Positions 18,711 to 27,367 of a stretch of DNA of 64,000 nt are shown here, piece by piece. Within the stretch, counting starts at the first letter, position 1; the number at the start of each line of letters is the position of its first letter. This DNA comes from Pseudomonas sp. FP1742 (GTDB lineage: Bacteria; Pseudomonadota; Gammaproteobacteria; Pseudomonadales; Pseudomonadaceae), in assembly GCF_030687145.1 (NCBI RefSeq), contig NZ_CP117460.1, positions 6,200,001 to 6,264,000 of the forward strand, in the 5' to 3' direction. A model generated the notes under the pieces. It saw nothing but the letters and a program-made list of their open reading frames with translations, made no database searches and had not been told where the DNA came from. The translations under genes and the position numbers were made by a program.

Positions 18711-19076
18711 TCAACCGGCCAGCACGTTGTTCAGGGTCTTGATCAGGGTGTCTTCGTCGACCGGTTTGGTCAGGTAGTCCTTGGCGCCCTGGCGCGTGCC
18801 CCAGACCTTGTCGGTTTCCTGATCCTTGGTGGTGATGATGATCACCGGGATATGCCCGGTTTCCGGGTCTTTGGTCAGCTGACGGGTCGCCTGGAAGCCA
18901 TTGAGGCCGGGCATGACGATGTCCATCAGCACCGCATCGGGTTTTTCCTGGCGGGCCAGGGCCACGCCGTCGGCGCCGTTTTCGGCTTTCAACACCTCAT
19001 GCCCGTGTTTTTCGAGCATGCCGGTCAATTTGTACATCTCAGTCGGCGAATCATCGACGATCAGAATACGTGCCAT
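18711..19076 (-). CDS. pilH: Response regulator PilH
   Basis: Single-domain CheY-like regulator of 121 residues. Acid pocket Asp8-Asp9, phospho-acceptor Asp52 in VLMDIVMPGLNG, and Lys104 in YLTKP are all present. In P. aeruginosa PilH opposes PilG and affects pilus retraction. The ATG at 19076 has the ribosome binding site GGGGAAG; the longer frame upstream is not needed. Confidence 0.93.
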   Translation of the reverse strand: MARILIVDDSPTEMYKLTGMLEKHGHEVLKAENGADGVALARQEKPDAVLMDIVMPGLNGFQATRQLTKDPETGHIPVIIITTKDQETDKVWGTRQGAKDYLTKPVDEDTLIKTLNNVLAG

Positions 19077-19133
19077 GGTCTTCCCCATTCTTGTCGACAC
19101 CAGGCCCCATGGCCGAGCATCACTGTGCGTGTC

Positions 19134-19538
19134 CTACTGCGGCGAAACGGCGGCAAAGCCCGGTACATGGGCCTGAATCGCGTTCAGCAGTTCTTCCTTG
19201 CTGAAAGGTTTGGTCAAAAACTGGTCGGAACCGACGATCCGCCCCTTGGCCTTGTCGAACAACCCGTCCTTGGACGACAGCATAATCACTGGCGTGGACT
19301 TGAACGCACTGTTGTTCTTGATCAACGCGCAGGTCTGATAGCCATCCAGACGCGGCATCATGATGTCGACAAAGATGATGCCGGGGTGATTATCGGCAAT
19401 CTTGGCCAGGGCATCGAAACCATCGATTGCGGTGATGACTTCACAGCCCACGTTTTTCAACAACGTTTCGGCGGTGCGACGAATCGTTTTCGAATCATCG
19501 ATCACCATGACCTTCAAGGCGCTGGAATGCTGTTCCAT
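19134..19538 (-). CDS. pilG: Response regulator PilG
   Basis: Single-domain CheY-like protein of 134 residues, first gene of the pil-chp operon and the positive-acting output of ChpA for pilus extension. Asp14-Asp15, phospho-acceptor Asp58 in FVDIMMPRLDGY and Lys110 in FLTKPFSKEE are visible. The start MEQHSSALKVMVIDDSK at 19538 is the family start; the upstream 28 codons in frame are not expected to be used. It is divergent from gshB, with a perfect dyad in between. Confidence 0.93.
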   Translation of the reverse strand: MEQHSSALKVMVIDDSKTIRRTAETLLKNVGCEVITAIDGFDALAKIADNHPGIIFVDIMMPRLDGYQTCALIKNNSAFKSTPVIMLSSKDGLFDKAKGRIVGSDQFLTKPFSKEELLNAIQAHVPGFAAVSPQ

Positions 19539-19601
19539 AGTGGCTCTACCGTCGCCTTTGTGAATCAATTTGTCCGTTTGCCGCTCATCGGTGGCCCGAA
19601 A

Positions 19602-19618
19602 CCCTTGATACTCAAGGG
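19602..19618. promoter_or_regulatory. Perfect dyad between pilG and gshB
   Basis: CCCTTGA-TAC-TCAAGGG, a perfect inverted repeat of seven bases with a three-base centre, lies 64 bases upstream of pilG and 153 upstream of gshB. Its size suits a dimeric regulator. The protein is unknown. Confidence 0.45.
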
Positions 19619-19771
19619 CCAAGACGGCATGGCAGCCTTTTTAGCACAGTCTCCCCATCCAATCTATCGGGCGACCCTGGCGGTGGTTTTTCCTTGACCG
19701 GGAACACACTCAGCGCCACTCTGACGCCACTTTTTCACAACACTTTCCACCCCAATTTCGAGGAAAACCCC

Positions 19772-20725
19772 ATGAGCGTTCGCGTCGGGATTGTCATGGA
19801 TCCTATCGCCGGCATCTCCTATAAAAAGGATAGCTCGCTGGCCATGCTGCTGGCCGCGCAAAAGCGTGGCTGGGAACTGTTCTATATGGAACAGCGCGAT
19901 TTGTATCAGGCCGAGGGCGAGGCCCGCGCGCGGATGCGTCCGCTGAAAGTCTTCGCCGACCCGCACAAGTGGTTCGAACTGGGCACCGAAAGCGACACGC
20001 TGCTGAGCGATCTGGACGTGATCCTGATGCGCAAGGATCCGCCGTTCGACATGGAGTTCGTCTACTCCACTTACCTGCTGGAGCAAGCCGAGCGCGCCGG
20101 CGTGCTGGTGGTCAACAAGCCGCAAAGCCTGCGTGACTGCAACGAGAAGCTGTTCGCCACGCTGTTCCCGCAGTGCACGCCACCGACCATCGTCAGCCGT
20201 CGCCCGGACGTGTTGCGTGAATTCGCCGACCATCACGGTGACGTGATCCTCAAGCCGCTGGACGGCATGGGCGGTTCGTCGATTTTCCGCCACACCTCTG
20301 GCCACCCGAACCTGTCGGTGATCCTCGAAACCCTGACCCTGCATGGCAAGCAGCAGATCATGATCCAGGGTTACCTGCCGGCGATCGTTGATGGCGACAA
20401 GCGCATCCTGATGATCGACGGTGAGCCTGTGGATTACTGCCTGGCACGCATTCCGGCAGCAGGCGAAACCCGTGGCAACCTCGCCGCCGGCGGCCGTGGC
20501 GAAGCCCGACCGCTGACCGAGAAAGATCGCTGGATCGCCGCGCAGGTCGGCCCGACCCTGCGTGAAAAAGGCCTGCTGTTCGTCGGTCTCGACGTGATCG
20601 GCGAGCACCTGACCGAAATCAACGTCACCAGCCCGACCTGCATTCGCGAGATCGATAACGCGTTCGGCACCGACATTGGTGGCCAGTTGATGGATGCCAT
20701 CGATCAGAAGCTCAAGGCTCGTTGA
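19772..20725 (+). CDS. gshB: Glutathione synthetase
   Basis: Joins glycine to gamma-glutamylcysteine using ATP, the last step of glutathione synthesis, in the cytosol. It has 317 residues, close to the usual 315-320: N-terminal domain MSVRVGIVMDPI, ATP-grasp glycine-rich loop KPLDGMGGSSIF near residue 160, and the C-terminal metal-binding stretch TEINVTSPTCIREID. The ATG at 19772 follows GAGGAAAA. It is the usual neighbour of pilG in pseudomonads. Confidence 0.96.
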   Translation: MSVRVGIVMDPIAGISYKKDSSLAMLLAAQKRGWELFYMEQRDLYQAEGEARARMRPLKVFADPHKWFELGTESDTLLSDLDVILMRKDPPFDMEFVYSTYLLEQAERAGVLVVNKPQSLRDCNEKLFATLFPQCTPPTIVSRRPDVLREFADHHGDVILKPLDGMGGSSIFRHTSGHPNLSVILETLTLHGKQQIMIQGYLPAIVDGDKRILMIDGEPVDYCLARIPAAGETRGNLAAGGRGEARPLTEKDRWIAAQVGPTLREKGLLFVGLDVIGEHLTEINVTSPTCIREIDNAFGTDIGGQLMDAIDQKLKAR

Positions 20726-20744
20726 TCGAGAACAGCCAAGAGAC

Positions 20745-20794
20745 AACCAACATTGCGTTATCATCGCCGGCTTGTAAAAAACGCGATGTTGGTT
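20745..20794 (+). terminator. Strong stem-loop between gshB and tonB (terminator or attenuator)
   Basis: AACCAACATTGCGTT (20745-20759) can pair with AACGCGATGTTGGTT (20780-20794) over 15 positions, 14 of them Watson-Crick and one a G-U pair in RNA, with a 20-base loop and TTCTTG after it. It ends 8 bases before the tonB start, so it may end gshB transcripts or control entry into tonB. Confidence 0.55.
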
Positions 20795-20802
20795 TTCTTG
20801 TC

Positions 20803-21702
20803 ATGACACTCCCGTCCGATCTGCCCGCTGAACTCGCCCATCGTGGCGTGCGCCCGGCCGATCGCCTCGGCTTTACCCTGTTTCTCGCGGCGCTGATTCA
20901 CCTGGCCTTGCTGTTGGGCGTCGGGTTCACCATGGTCGAACCCAAGCAAATCAGCAAAACCCTGGAGATCACCCTCGCCACCTTCAAAAGTGAAACCAAG
21001 CCGAAAAAGGCCGATTTCCTCGCCCAGGAGAATCAGCAAGGCAGCGGCACCCTGGAGAAAAAGGCGATTCCCAAGACCACTGAGGTCGCGCCCTTCCAGG
21101 ACAACAAGGTACAGAAGGTCACCCCGCCCCCCACCGCCAAGCCTCAAGTGCAGGAAGCCGCGCCCAAGGCCGCCGTGACGACCGTCGCGCCGAAGCCGAA
21201 AAAAGCCGCGACCAAGCAGGAAGACGTCAAGCCCCAGATCAAGCCCAAGGTCGAGGCACCGACCTTCGACAGCTCACAGTTGTCCAGCGACATCGCCAGC
21301 CTGGAAGCGGAACTGGCCAACGAACAACAGTTGTACGCCAAGCGCCCGCGCATCCACCGCTTGAGCGCCGCCTCGACCATGCGTGACAAGGGTGCCTGGT
21401 ACAAGGACGAATGGCGCAAGAAGGTCGAGCGCATCGGCAACCTCAACTACCCCGACGAGGCCCGGCGCAAACAGATTTACGGCAATTTGCGCCTGATGGT
21501 CTCGATCAACCACGACGGCTCGCTGTATGAAGTGCTGGTGCTGGAATCCTCCGGCCAACCACTGCTGGACCAGGCCGCGCAGCGCATCGTCCGGCTGGCC
21601 GCGCCGTTCGCACCGTTTACCGGGGATCTGTCGGACATCGACCGCCTGGAAATCATCCGCACCTGGAAATTCGCCCGTGGGGATCAGCTGTTCAGTAATT
21701 GA
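20803..21702 (+). CDS. TonB-family energy transducer (TonB3-like)
   Basis: Links the inner-membrane proton motive force (through ExbB/ExbD-type partners) to outer-membrane receptors. It has 299 residues: a membrane anchor near residues 23-45 (LGFTLFLAALIHLALLLGVG), a Pro/Lys-rich periplasmic span (residues 60-180), and a C-terminal TonB domain (YPDEARRKQIYGNLRLMVSI, LLDQAAQRIVRLAAPFAPF). The ATG at 20803 gives the shortest form that keeps the membrane anchor. In P. aeruginosa the gene at this position, tonB3, is reported to affect twitching, which fits the pil genes nearby. Confidence 0.88.
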   Translation: MTLPSDLPAELAHRGVRPADRLGFTLFLAALIHLALLLGVGFTMVEPKQISKTLEITLATFKSETKPKKADFLAQENQQGSGTLEKKAIPKTTEVAPFQDNKVQKVTPPPTAKPQVQEAAPKAAVTTVAPKPKKAATKQEDVKPQIKPKVEAPTFDSSQLSSDIASLEAELANEQQLYAKRPRIHRLSAASTMRDKGAWYKDEWRKKVERIGNLNYPDEARRKQIYGNLRLMVSINHDGSLYEVLVLESSGQPLLDQAAQRIVRLAAPFAPFTGDLSDIDRLEIIRTWKFARGDQLFSN

Positions 21703-21714
21703 CCAACGCAACCC

Positions 21715-21805
21715 TGTGGGAGCGGGCTTGCTCGCGAAGGCGTCGGGTCAGTCGACATCAATGTTGAATGTGTCGCCCTCTTCGCGAGCACGCCCGCTCC
21801 CACAC
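21715..21805. repeat. REP pair between tonB and algH
   Basis: Inverted REP copies; the right copy carries one change (GAGCACGCCCGCTCCCACA), so its palindrome is slightly broken. Confidence 0.88.
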
Positions 21806-21891
21806 TTGATCCGTGTTGTCAGGGGAATTCGGGGCATTTCCTGTGCATCATCGGCTTGTCAGTTTGTCCCTCCAACGCCACACTAGCGCTC

Positions 21892-22464
21892 ATGAAGAAC
21901 GTCAGCCCCAGCTACCTCAAGCATCACTTCCTGATCGCCATGCCTCACATGGCCGACCCGAACTTTGCGCATACCTTGACCTACATCGTCGAGCACACGG
22001 CCAATGGAGCCATGGGGCTGGTGGTCAACCGTCCGCAGGACCTGAACCTGGCCGATATCCTCGAGCAATTGCGCCCCGATATCGAACCGTCGGTGCTCTG
22101 CCAGCATGTGCCGATCTTCATCGGCGGCCCGGTGCAAACCGATCGCGGCTTTGTCCTGCACCCATCGGGAAAAACCTATCAGGCCACCGTTGATCTGGAA
22201 GGTGAGTTGTCGCTGTCGACCTCCCAGGACGTGCTGTTCGCCATCGCCGACGGCGTTGGCCCCGCGAAAAGCGTGATTACCCTCGGCTACGCCGGTTGGG
22301 AAGCCGGGCAACTGGAAGCCGAACTGGCCGACAACGCCTGGCTGACGTGCCCATTCGACGCCGACATCCTGTTCAACACCAGCAGTGAATTGCGCCTCGA
22401 AGCGGCGGCCAAGCACCTGGGCATCAACCTCAGCCTGCTCACCAGCCAGGCGGGGCACGCCTGA
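21892..22464 (+). CDS. algH: AlgH/YqgE family protein (UPF0301)
   Basis: It has 190 residues. It is a conserved cytosolic protein whose biochemical role is unclear; it was linked to alginate gene control in P. aeruginosa. Family motifs seen: HHFLIAMPHMADPNFAHTLTYI at the N-terminus, NGAMGLVVNRP, FIGGPVQTDRGFVLH, and the acidic C-terminal half. The ATG at 21892 gives the usual length. Its stop overlaps the ruvX start by one base (TGATG), so the two are translationally coupled, as in many gamma-proteobacteria. Confidence 0.9.
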   Translation: MKNVSPSYLKHHFLIAMPHMADPNFAHTLTYIVEHTANGAMGLVVNRPQDLNLADILEQLRPDIEPSVLCQHVPIFIGGPVQTDRGFVLHPSGKTYQATVDLEGELSLSTSQDVLFAIADGVGPAKSVITLGYAGWEAGQLEAELADNAWLTCPFDADILFNTSSELRLEAAAKHLGINLSLLTSQAGHA

Positions 22465-22910
22465 TGGCCCTGCGGCTGATTCTGGGTTTCGACTACGGCA
22501 CCAAACAGATCGGCGTTGCGGTCGGCCAGGTGATTACCGGCCAAGCCCGCGAGCTGTGCACCTTGAAGGCGCAAAACGGCATTCCCGACTGGAATCAGGT
22601 CGAAGCCCTGATCAAAGAGTGGAAACCCGACGCCGTGGTGGTCGGCCTGCCCCTGAACATGGACGGCACACCCAGCGACATGTGCCTGCGGGCGGAAAAA
22701 TTCGCCCGACGCCTGAACGGCCGCTACAACGTGCCCTTCTATACTCACGACGAGCGCCTCACCACCTTCGAGGCCAAGGGCGAGCGCCTGGTCCGTGGCG
22801 GCCAGAAGGGCAGTTACCGTGACAACCCGGTCGATGCCATCGCCGCCGCCCTGCTGCTGCAAGGCTGGCTCGACGAAAACACCGCACTGTTCGAATCCTC
22901 AAGCACCTGA
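22464..22910 (+). CDS. ruvX: Holliday junction resolvase-like protein RuvX/YqgF
   Basis: RNase H-fold nuclease of 148 residues, thought to process the 5' end of 16S pre-rRNA and possibly DNA junctions. Catalytic acidic residues are in place: [15 protein letters not shown] (Asp near residue 10), [25 protein letters not shown], and [13 protein letters not shown] near the C-terminus. The start overlaps algH. It precedes pyrR. Confidence 0.92.
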   Translation: MALRLILGFDYGTKQIGVAVGQVITGQARELCTLKAQNGIPDWNQVEALIKEWKPDAVVVGLPLNMDGTPSDMCLRAEKFARRLNGRYNVPFYTHDERLTTFEAKGERLVRGGQKGSYRDNPVDAIAAALLLQGWLDENTALFESSST

Positions 22911-22947
22911 TTCCGAAGAGTCGCTACGGCGGCTCCCTTAGCTACAA

Positions 22948-22990
22948 CCCGAGCCCTACCCACGCGCCATACCCACAAAGCGGGCTCGGG
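22948..22990 (+). promoter_or_regulatory. Hairpin in the pyrR leader
   Basis: CCCGAGCCC (22948-22956) pairs perfectly with GGGCTCGGG (22982-22990) across a 25-base loop, ending 18 bases before the pyrR start and just ahead of its AAGGAG. There is no T-run, so it is a weak terminator candidate but a plausible leader control element for pyrRBC'. Confidence 0.4.
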
Positions 22991-23008
22991 ACCAAGAAGG
23001 AGCAAACC

Positions 23009-23512
23009 ATGAGCCTGCCTAATCCCGCCGAACTGATCAGCCAGATGGCGATCCGTCTCAAGGCTTATCTGGAAAACCGTGGCATCAGCGAACCGCGTTA
23101 CATCGGGATTCGGACCGGTGGCATCTGGGTCGCTCAGGCGTTGCTCAAGGAGTTGGGCAGCGACGCACCGCTGGGCACCCTCGATGTGTCCTTCTACCGC
23201 GACGACTTCAGCCAGAGCGGCCTGCACCCGCAAGTACGCCCGTCGGCGCTGCCCTTCGAGATCGAAGGCCAGCATCTGGTGCTGATCGACGACGTACTGA
23301 TGAGCGGTCGGACGATCCGTGCCGCGATGAACGAACTGTTCGACTACGGCCGCCCGGCCAGCGTAACGCTGGTGTGCCTGCTGGACCTGGACGCCGGCGA
23401 GCTGCCGATCCGCCCGAACGTGGTTGGCGCGACCCTGTCGCTGGCGGCCCACGAACGGGTGAAGCTGTCCGGTCCGGAGCTCAAGCTCGAACTGCAAGAC
23501 CTCGCCCTTTAA
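23009..23512 (+). CDS. pyrR: PyrR-type pyrimidine regulator / uracil phosphoribosyltransferase-like protein
   Basis: It has 167 residues and a phosphoribosyltransferase fold with the PRPP-binding motif [17 protein letters not shown] near residue 90 and [17 protein letters not shown] near residue 33. In pseudomonads PyrR controls the pyr genes and the name is carried by position upstream of pyrB. Whether this copy acts on RNA or mainly as a UPRTase cannot be told from sequence. The ribosome binding site AAGGAG is strong. Confidence 0.88.
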   Translation: MSLPNPAELISQMAIRLKAYLENRGISEPRYIGIRTGGIWVAQALLKELGSDAPLGTLDVSFYRDDFSQSGLHPQVRPSALPFEIEGQHLVLIDDVLMSGRTIRAAMNELFDYGRPASVTLVCLLDLDAGELPIRPNVVGATLSLAAHERVKLSGPELKLELQDLAL

Positions 23513-23539
23513 TTCGCCCTATTGAGAGTCCCCCTCGCG

Positions 23540-24544
23540 ATGACGCCTCTAGAAACCAAGCGCCCGCTGCAGCTCAATGATCAGGGCCAGCTGCGCCACT
23601 TCCTCTCGCTCGACGGTTTGCGCCGCGAGTTGCTGACGGAAATCCTCGACACCGCCGACTCGTTCCTCGAAGTCGGCGCCCGGGCGGTGAAGAAAGTCCC
23701 GTTGTTGCGCGGCAAGACCGTGTGCAATGTGTTCTTCGAGAACTCCACCCGCACCCGCACCACCTTTGAACTCGCGGCCCAGCGGCTGTCTGCGGACGTG
23801 ATCACCCTGAACGTGTCAACGTCGTCGGCAAGCAAGGGCGAAACCCTGCTCGACACCCTGCGCAACCTCGAAGCCATGGCCGCCGACATGTTCGTCGTGC
23901 GTCACGGTGATTCCGGCGCGGCGCACTTCATCGCCGAGCATGTCTGCCCGCAAGTGGCGATCATCAACGGCGGCGACGGCCGTCATGCCCACCCGACCCA
24001 GGGCATGCTCGACATGCTCACCATTCGTCGGCACAAGGGCGGCTTCGAAAACCTTTCAGTGGCCATCGTCGGCGACATCCTGCACTCGCGGGTGGCGCGC
24101 TCGAACATGCTGGCCCTGAAAACCCTCGGCTGCCCGGACATCCGTGTGATCGCGCCGAAAACCCTGCTGCCGATCGGCATCGAGCAATACGGCGTGAAGG
24201 TCTACACCGACATGACCGAAGGCCTGAAAGACGTCGACGTGGTGATCATGCTGCGCCTGCAGCGTGAACGCATGACCGGCGGCCTGCTGCCGAGCGAAGG
24301 CGAGTTCTACCGCCTGTTCGGCCTGACCACCGCGCGCCTGGCCGGTGCCAAACCCGATGCCATCGTGATGCACCCGGGGCCGATCAACCGTGGGGTAGAG
24401 ATTGAGTCGGCGGTGGCCGACGGTCCGCACTCGGTGATCCTCAACCAGGTGACCTACGGGATCGCGATTCGTATGGCCGTGCTGTCCATGGCCATGAGCG
24501 GGCAAACAGCCCAGCGCCAATTCGAGCAGGAGAACGCCCAGTGA
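23540..24544 (+). CDS. pyrB: Aspartate carbamoyltransferase catalytic chain
   Basis: Condenses carbamoyl phosphate with aspartate, the first committed step of pyrimidine synthesis. It has 334 residues; carbamoyl-phosphate motif [12 protein letters not shown], the loop [17 protein letters not shown], aspartate-site RLQRER and [12 protein letters not shown] are all present. The start [18 protein letters not shown] matches the longer N-terminus typical of Pseudomonas PyrB, which binds the inactive dihydroorotase homologue. The stop overlaps the pyrC' start as GTGA. Confidence 0.97.
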   Translation: MTPLETKRPLQLNDQGQLRHFLSLDGLRRELLTEILDTADSFLEVGARAVKKVPLLRGKTVCNVFFENSTRTRTTFELAAQRLSADVITLNVSTSSASKGETLLDTLRNLEAMAADMFVVRHGDSGAAHFIAEHVCPQVAIINGGDGRHAHPTQGMLDMLTIRRHKGGFENLSVAIVGDILHSRVARSNMLALKTLGCPDIRVIAPKTLLPIGIEQYGVKVYTDMTEGLKDVDVVIMLRLQRERMTGGLLPSEGEFYRLFGLTTARLAGAKPDAIVMHPGPINRGVEIESAVADGPHSVILNQVTYGIAIRMAVLSMAMSGQTAQRQFEQENAQ

Positions 24545-25812
24545 AGCTCAGCATTCTCGGCGCACGCGTTATCGATCCGGCCAGCGGCCTGGATCAAGTG
24601 ACTGACATCCATGTTGAAGCCTGCAAGATCGTCGCCCTGGGCGCCGCTCCGGCCGGTTTTGTCGCCGTCGACACCATCGACGCCAAGGGCCTGGTGGCCG
24701 CCCCGGGCCTGGTTGACCTGAACGTCGCCCTGCGCGAGCCGGGCTACAGCCGCAAAGGCTCGATCGCCAGCGAAACCCGCGCCGCCGCCGCCGGCGGCGT
24801 GACCAGCCTGTGCTGCCCGCCGAAAACCAAACCGGTGCTGGACACCTCGGCCGTGGCTGAATTGATCCTCGACCGCGCCCGCGAGGCCGGCAACACCAAA
24901 GTGTTCCCGATCGGCGCCCTGAGCAAAGGCCTGGATGGCGAACAGCTTGCAGAACTCGTTGCGCTACGCGATGCCGGCTGCGTGGCCTTCGGCAACGGTC
25001 TGGAGAGCTTCCGCAACACCCGCACCCTGTGCCGGGCGCTGGAATACGCGGCGACGTTCGACCTGACGGTGATTTTCAACTCGCAGGATCACGACTTGGC
25101 CGAAGGTGGCCTGGCCCATGAAGGCCCGACCGCGAGTTTCCTCGGCCTGCCGGGCATTCCGGAAACCGCTGAAACCGTGGCCCTGGCCCGGGACCTGCTG
25201 CTGGTCGAACAAAGCGGCGTGCGTGCGCACTTCAGCCAGCTCACCAGCGCGCGCGGCGTAGCGCTGATCGCTCAGGCCCAGGCCCGCGGGCTGAAGGTCA
25301 CGGCGGATGTGGCGTTGTATCAACTGATCCTCACCGATGAAGCGCTGATCGACTTCAGCAGCCTCTATCACGTCCAGCCGCCGCTGCGCACCCGCGCCGA
25401 CCGCGACGGCCTGCGGGCAGCGGTGAAATCCGGGGTGGTCTCGGCCATTTCCAGCCACCACCAACCCCATGAGCGCGATGCCAAACTGGCACCGTTCGGA
25501 GCGACCGAACCGGGCATCAGTAGTGTTGAGTTGCTGCTGCCGCTGGCGATGACCTTGGTGGAAGACGGCTTGCTCGACCTGCCGACCCTGCTTGCACGCC
25601 TCAGTGCCGGTCCTGCCGAGGCGTTGCGCCTGCCGGCGGGTAAATTGGCGGTGGGTGGTGCGGCGGACATCGTGCTGTTCGACCCGGCGGCCTCGACCGT
25701 GGCCGGTGAAACCTGGCTGTCCAAGGGCGAAAACTGCCCATTCATTGGCCACAGCCTGCCGGGCGTGGTGCGTTACACCCTGGTGGATGGGCGGATCAGC
25801 CACCAGGCGTAG
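24541..25812 (+). CDS. Non-catalytic dihydroorotase homologue PyrC' (structural subunit of ATCase)
   Basis: It has 423 residues and an amidohydrolase fold, but the zinc-binding His-x-His of true dihydroorotase is replaced: the usual DxHxHLREPG reads [10 protein letters not shown] near residue 60, so it cannot bind the first metal pair. In Pseudomonas this protein forms a dodecamer with PyrB and is needed for ATCase assembly, while real dihydroorotase is encoded elsewhere. The start is a GTG overlapping the pyrB stop, giving coupled translation suited to an equimolar complex. Confidence 0.93.
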   Translation: MKLSILGARVIDPASGLDQVTDIHVEACKIVALGAAPAGFVAVDTIDAKGLVAAPGLVDLNVALREPGYSRKGSIASETRAAAAGGVTSLCCPPKTKPVLDTSAVAELILDRAREAGNTKVFPIGALSKGLDGEQLAELVALRDAGCVAFGNGLESFRNTRTLCRALEYAATFDLTVIFNSQDHDLAEGGLAHEGPTASFLGLPGIPETAETVALARDLLLVEQSGVRAHFSQLTSARGVALIAQAQARGLKVTADVALYQLILTDEALIDFSSLYHVQPPLRTRADRDGLRAAVKSGVVSAISSHHQPHERDAKLAPFGATEPGISSVELLLPLAMTLVEDGLLDLPTLLARLSAGPAEALRLPAGKLAVGGAADIVLFDPAASTVAGETWLSKGENCPFIGHSLPGVVRYTLVDGRISHQA

Positions 25813-25826
25813 AACCGCGTTGCCTG

Positions 25827-25924
25827 CCTTCGCGAGCAAGCCCGCTCCCACATTTGACCTTCAGCGAACACAGAATTTGTGTACGACCGAAATCACATGT
25901 GGGAGCGGGCTTGCTCGCGAAAGC
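25827..25924. repeat. REP pair between pyrC' and the TM2 gene
   Basis: Inverted REP copies (25827-25852 and 25898-25924). The pair fills nearly the whole gap between two convergent genes and ends at the stop codon of the TM2 gene. Confidence 0.9.
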
Positions 25925-26356
25925 TTACTGGAAGGCGCCTCTGTTCTGCGCGTTGCGAATCGAAACCTGGTCATTCAACGTCCAGAAGTCATACAACACC
26001 CCCAGAAAGAACAACCCGCCCGTCACCAGGTACAGCAACCCGCTGATCCACTTTCCCTGATACATCCGGTGTACGCCGAACACCCCCAGAAACGTCAGCA
26101 GAATCCACGCAACGTTGTATTCGATAGGTCCGGCGGTAAACCGCAGGTCCGCCTCACGATCCATGGCCGGAATCAGAAACACGTCGATCAACCAGCCAAT
26201 ACCCAGCAAGCCGAAGGTAAAAAACCAGATCGTTCCGGTCACCGGCCTGCCGTAATAGAAGCGGTGAGCTCCGGTAAAACCGAAAATCCACAGCAGGTAA
26301 CCGATTACTTTACTGTGCGTGTCTTGCGGTGAAACGGGTTGTCGATAGGTGTTCAT
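25925..26356 (-). CDS. TM2 domain membrane protein
   Basis: It has 143 residues and two copies of a TM2-like unit, each with two membrane helices: HSKVIGYLLWIFGFTGAHRF with a Gly-x-x-Gly-x-His-Arg-Phe-Tyr turn, and the later YNVAWILLTFLGVFGVHRMY. The G-x-H-R-x-Y pattern is the family mark. The function is unknown. A polar N-terminus precedes the first helix and there is no signal peptide. It is divergent from the NlpC/P60 gene. Confidence 0.8.
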   Translation of the reverse strand: MNTYRQPVSPQDTHSKVIGYLLWIFGFTGAHRFYYGRPVTGTIWFFTFGLLGIGWLIDVFLIPAMDREADLRFTAGPIEYNVAWILLTFLGVFGVHRMYQGKWISGLLYLVTGGLFFLGVLYDFWTLNDQVSIRNAQNRGAFQ

Positions 26357-26606
26357 GGATGACCTCGATTCACGCGATAGAGAAATATTCTTGAATTCTT
26401 TGTGACTTTTTTACAGGCAGCCGACATACGGCAAATGCTACCTTCACTTCCGTCAAAGCCCTGTACCGCCTGACTTGTGTCCGACAATTGCGTCCTTTTT
26501 CCGCTTATTTGGTTCCGTTGACCCCAAGGTTGAATCGACCAACGGCCTCGGAAGGGCCAAAAAAGCTGTTATAAAGTTGCGCGCCAACCCATATGAGCCT
26601 TGCCTA

Positions 26607-27224
26607 ATGCGTCCATTTTTCAAGACATGGCTAACCATTTGCCTATTATTGCCCCTGGCCGCCCACGCCACCAATCGTGAGCAACGTCTTCCCAACGTTA
26701 ATGGTTACACCCCCAAATCCCATGCTTCTGCTCCTTCGAGCAAAAACAATCAGGCCCTTCGCTCTCCCCAGCTGAGCAGTGCCAACGGCAAGTCGGTCCC
26801 GCCGATGGCGACCAGGGAAAGCAGCAACGTGCTGAGCCGCGCGGTGAACGTCCTCGGTACGCCTTATCGTTGGGGCGGCAGCAGCCCCAGTAAAGGCTTC
26901 GATTGCAGCGGCCTGGTGAAATACGCGTTCAATGACGCCACGTTCGACCTGCCGCGTACCTCCAACGCCATGGCCAGCGGTCACGGCGAGAAAGTCGACC
27001 GTAACGATCTGAAGCCAGGCGACCTGATTTTCTTCAATATCAAGAGCCGTCGGGTCAATCACGTTGCCATCTACCTGGGCAACGACCGCTTCATCCACGC
27101 ACCACGCCGTGGCAAGTCGGTGAGCATCGACACCCTGAAGAAACCGTATTGGGAAAACCACTATGTGGTTGCCAAGCGGGTTCTGCCGAAAGAACCGAAC
27201 GCGCTGCGGGTTGTTCAACGCTGA
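26607..27224 (+). CDS. NlpC/P60-family cell-wall peptidase (secreted)
   Basis: It has 205 residues with an N-terminal signal sequence (MRPFFKTWLTICLLLPLAAHA, cleavage near residue 21). After a Ser/Asn-rich linker the catalytic domain runs from about residue 75: Cys100 in GFDCSGLVKYAF, His152 in RVNHVAIYLG and His164 in FIHAPR form the expected triad. It probably cuts peptide stems of peptidoglycan in the periplasm. The ATG at 26607 is chosen because it opens a normal signal peptide; the ribosome binding site is weak and the longer frame adds no secretion signal. Confidence 0.88.
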   Translation: MRPFFKTWLTICLLLPLAAHATNREQRLPNVNGYTPKSHASAPSSKNNQALRSPQLSSANGKSVPPMATRESSNVLSRAVNVLGTPYRWGGSSPSKGFDCSGLVKYAFNDATFDLPRTSNAMASGHGEKVDRNDLKPGDLIFFNIKSRRVNHVAIYLGNDRFIHAPRRGKSVSIDTLKKPYWENHYVVAKRVLPKEPNALRVVQR

Positions 27225-27271
27225 TTTCAGTTTCCGGGGCTGACCCGAAATCCGCTTGAAACATGACGCCC

Positions 27272-27340
27272 CCTTCGCGAGCAAGCCCGCTCCCACATTT
27301 GGAATGCGCCCCCCTGTGGGAGCGGGCTTGCTCGCGAAGG
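27272..27340. repeat. REP pair between the NlpC/P60 gene and pilT
   Basis: Inverted REP copies (27272-27297 and 27315-27340) with only a 17-base spacer, between convergent genes. Confidence 0.9.
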
Positions 27341-27367
27341 CGTCCTGGAAAACGCTACAAATCTTCC

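Noticed and set aside
24541..25812. Active dihydroorotase
   Set aside because: The His-x-His zinc ligands are replaced by Asn and Ala, so it is the structural PyrC' protein.
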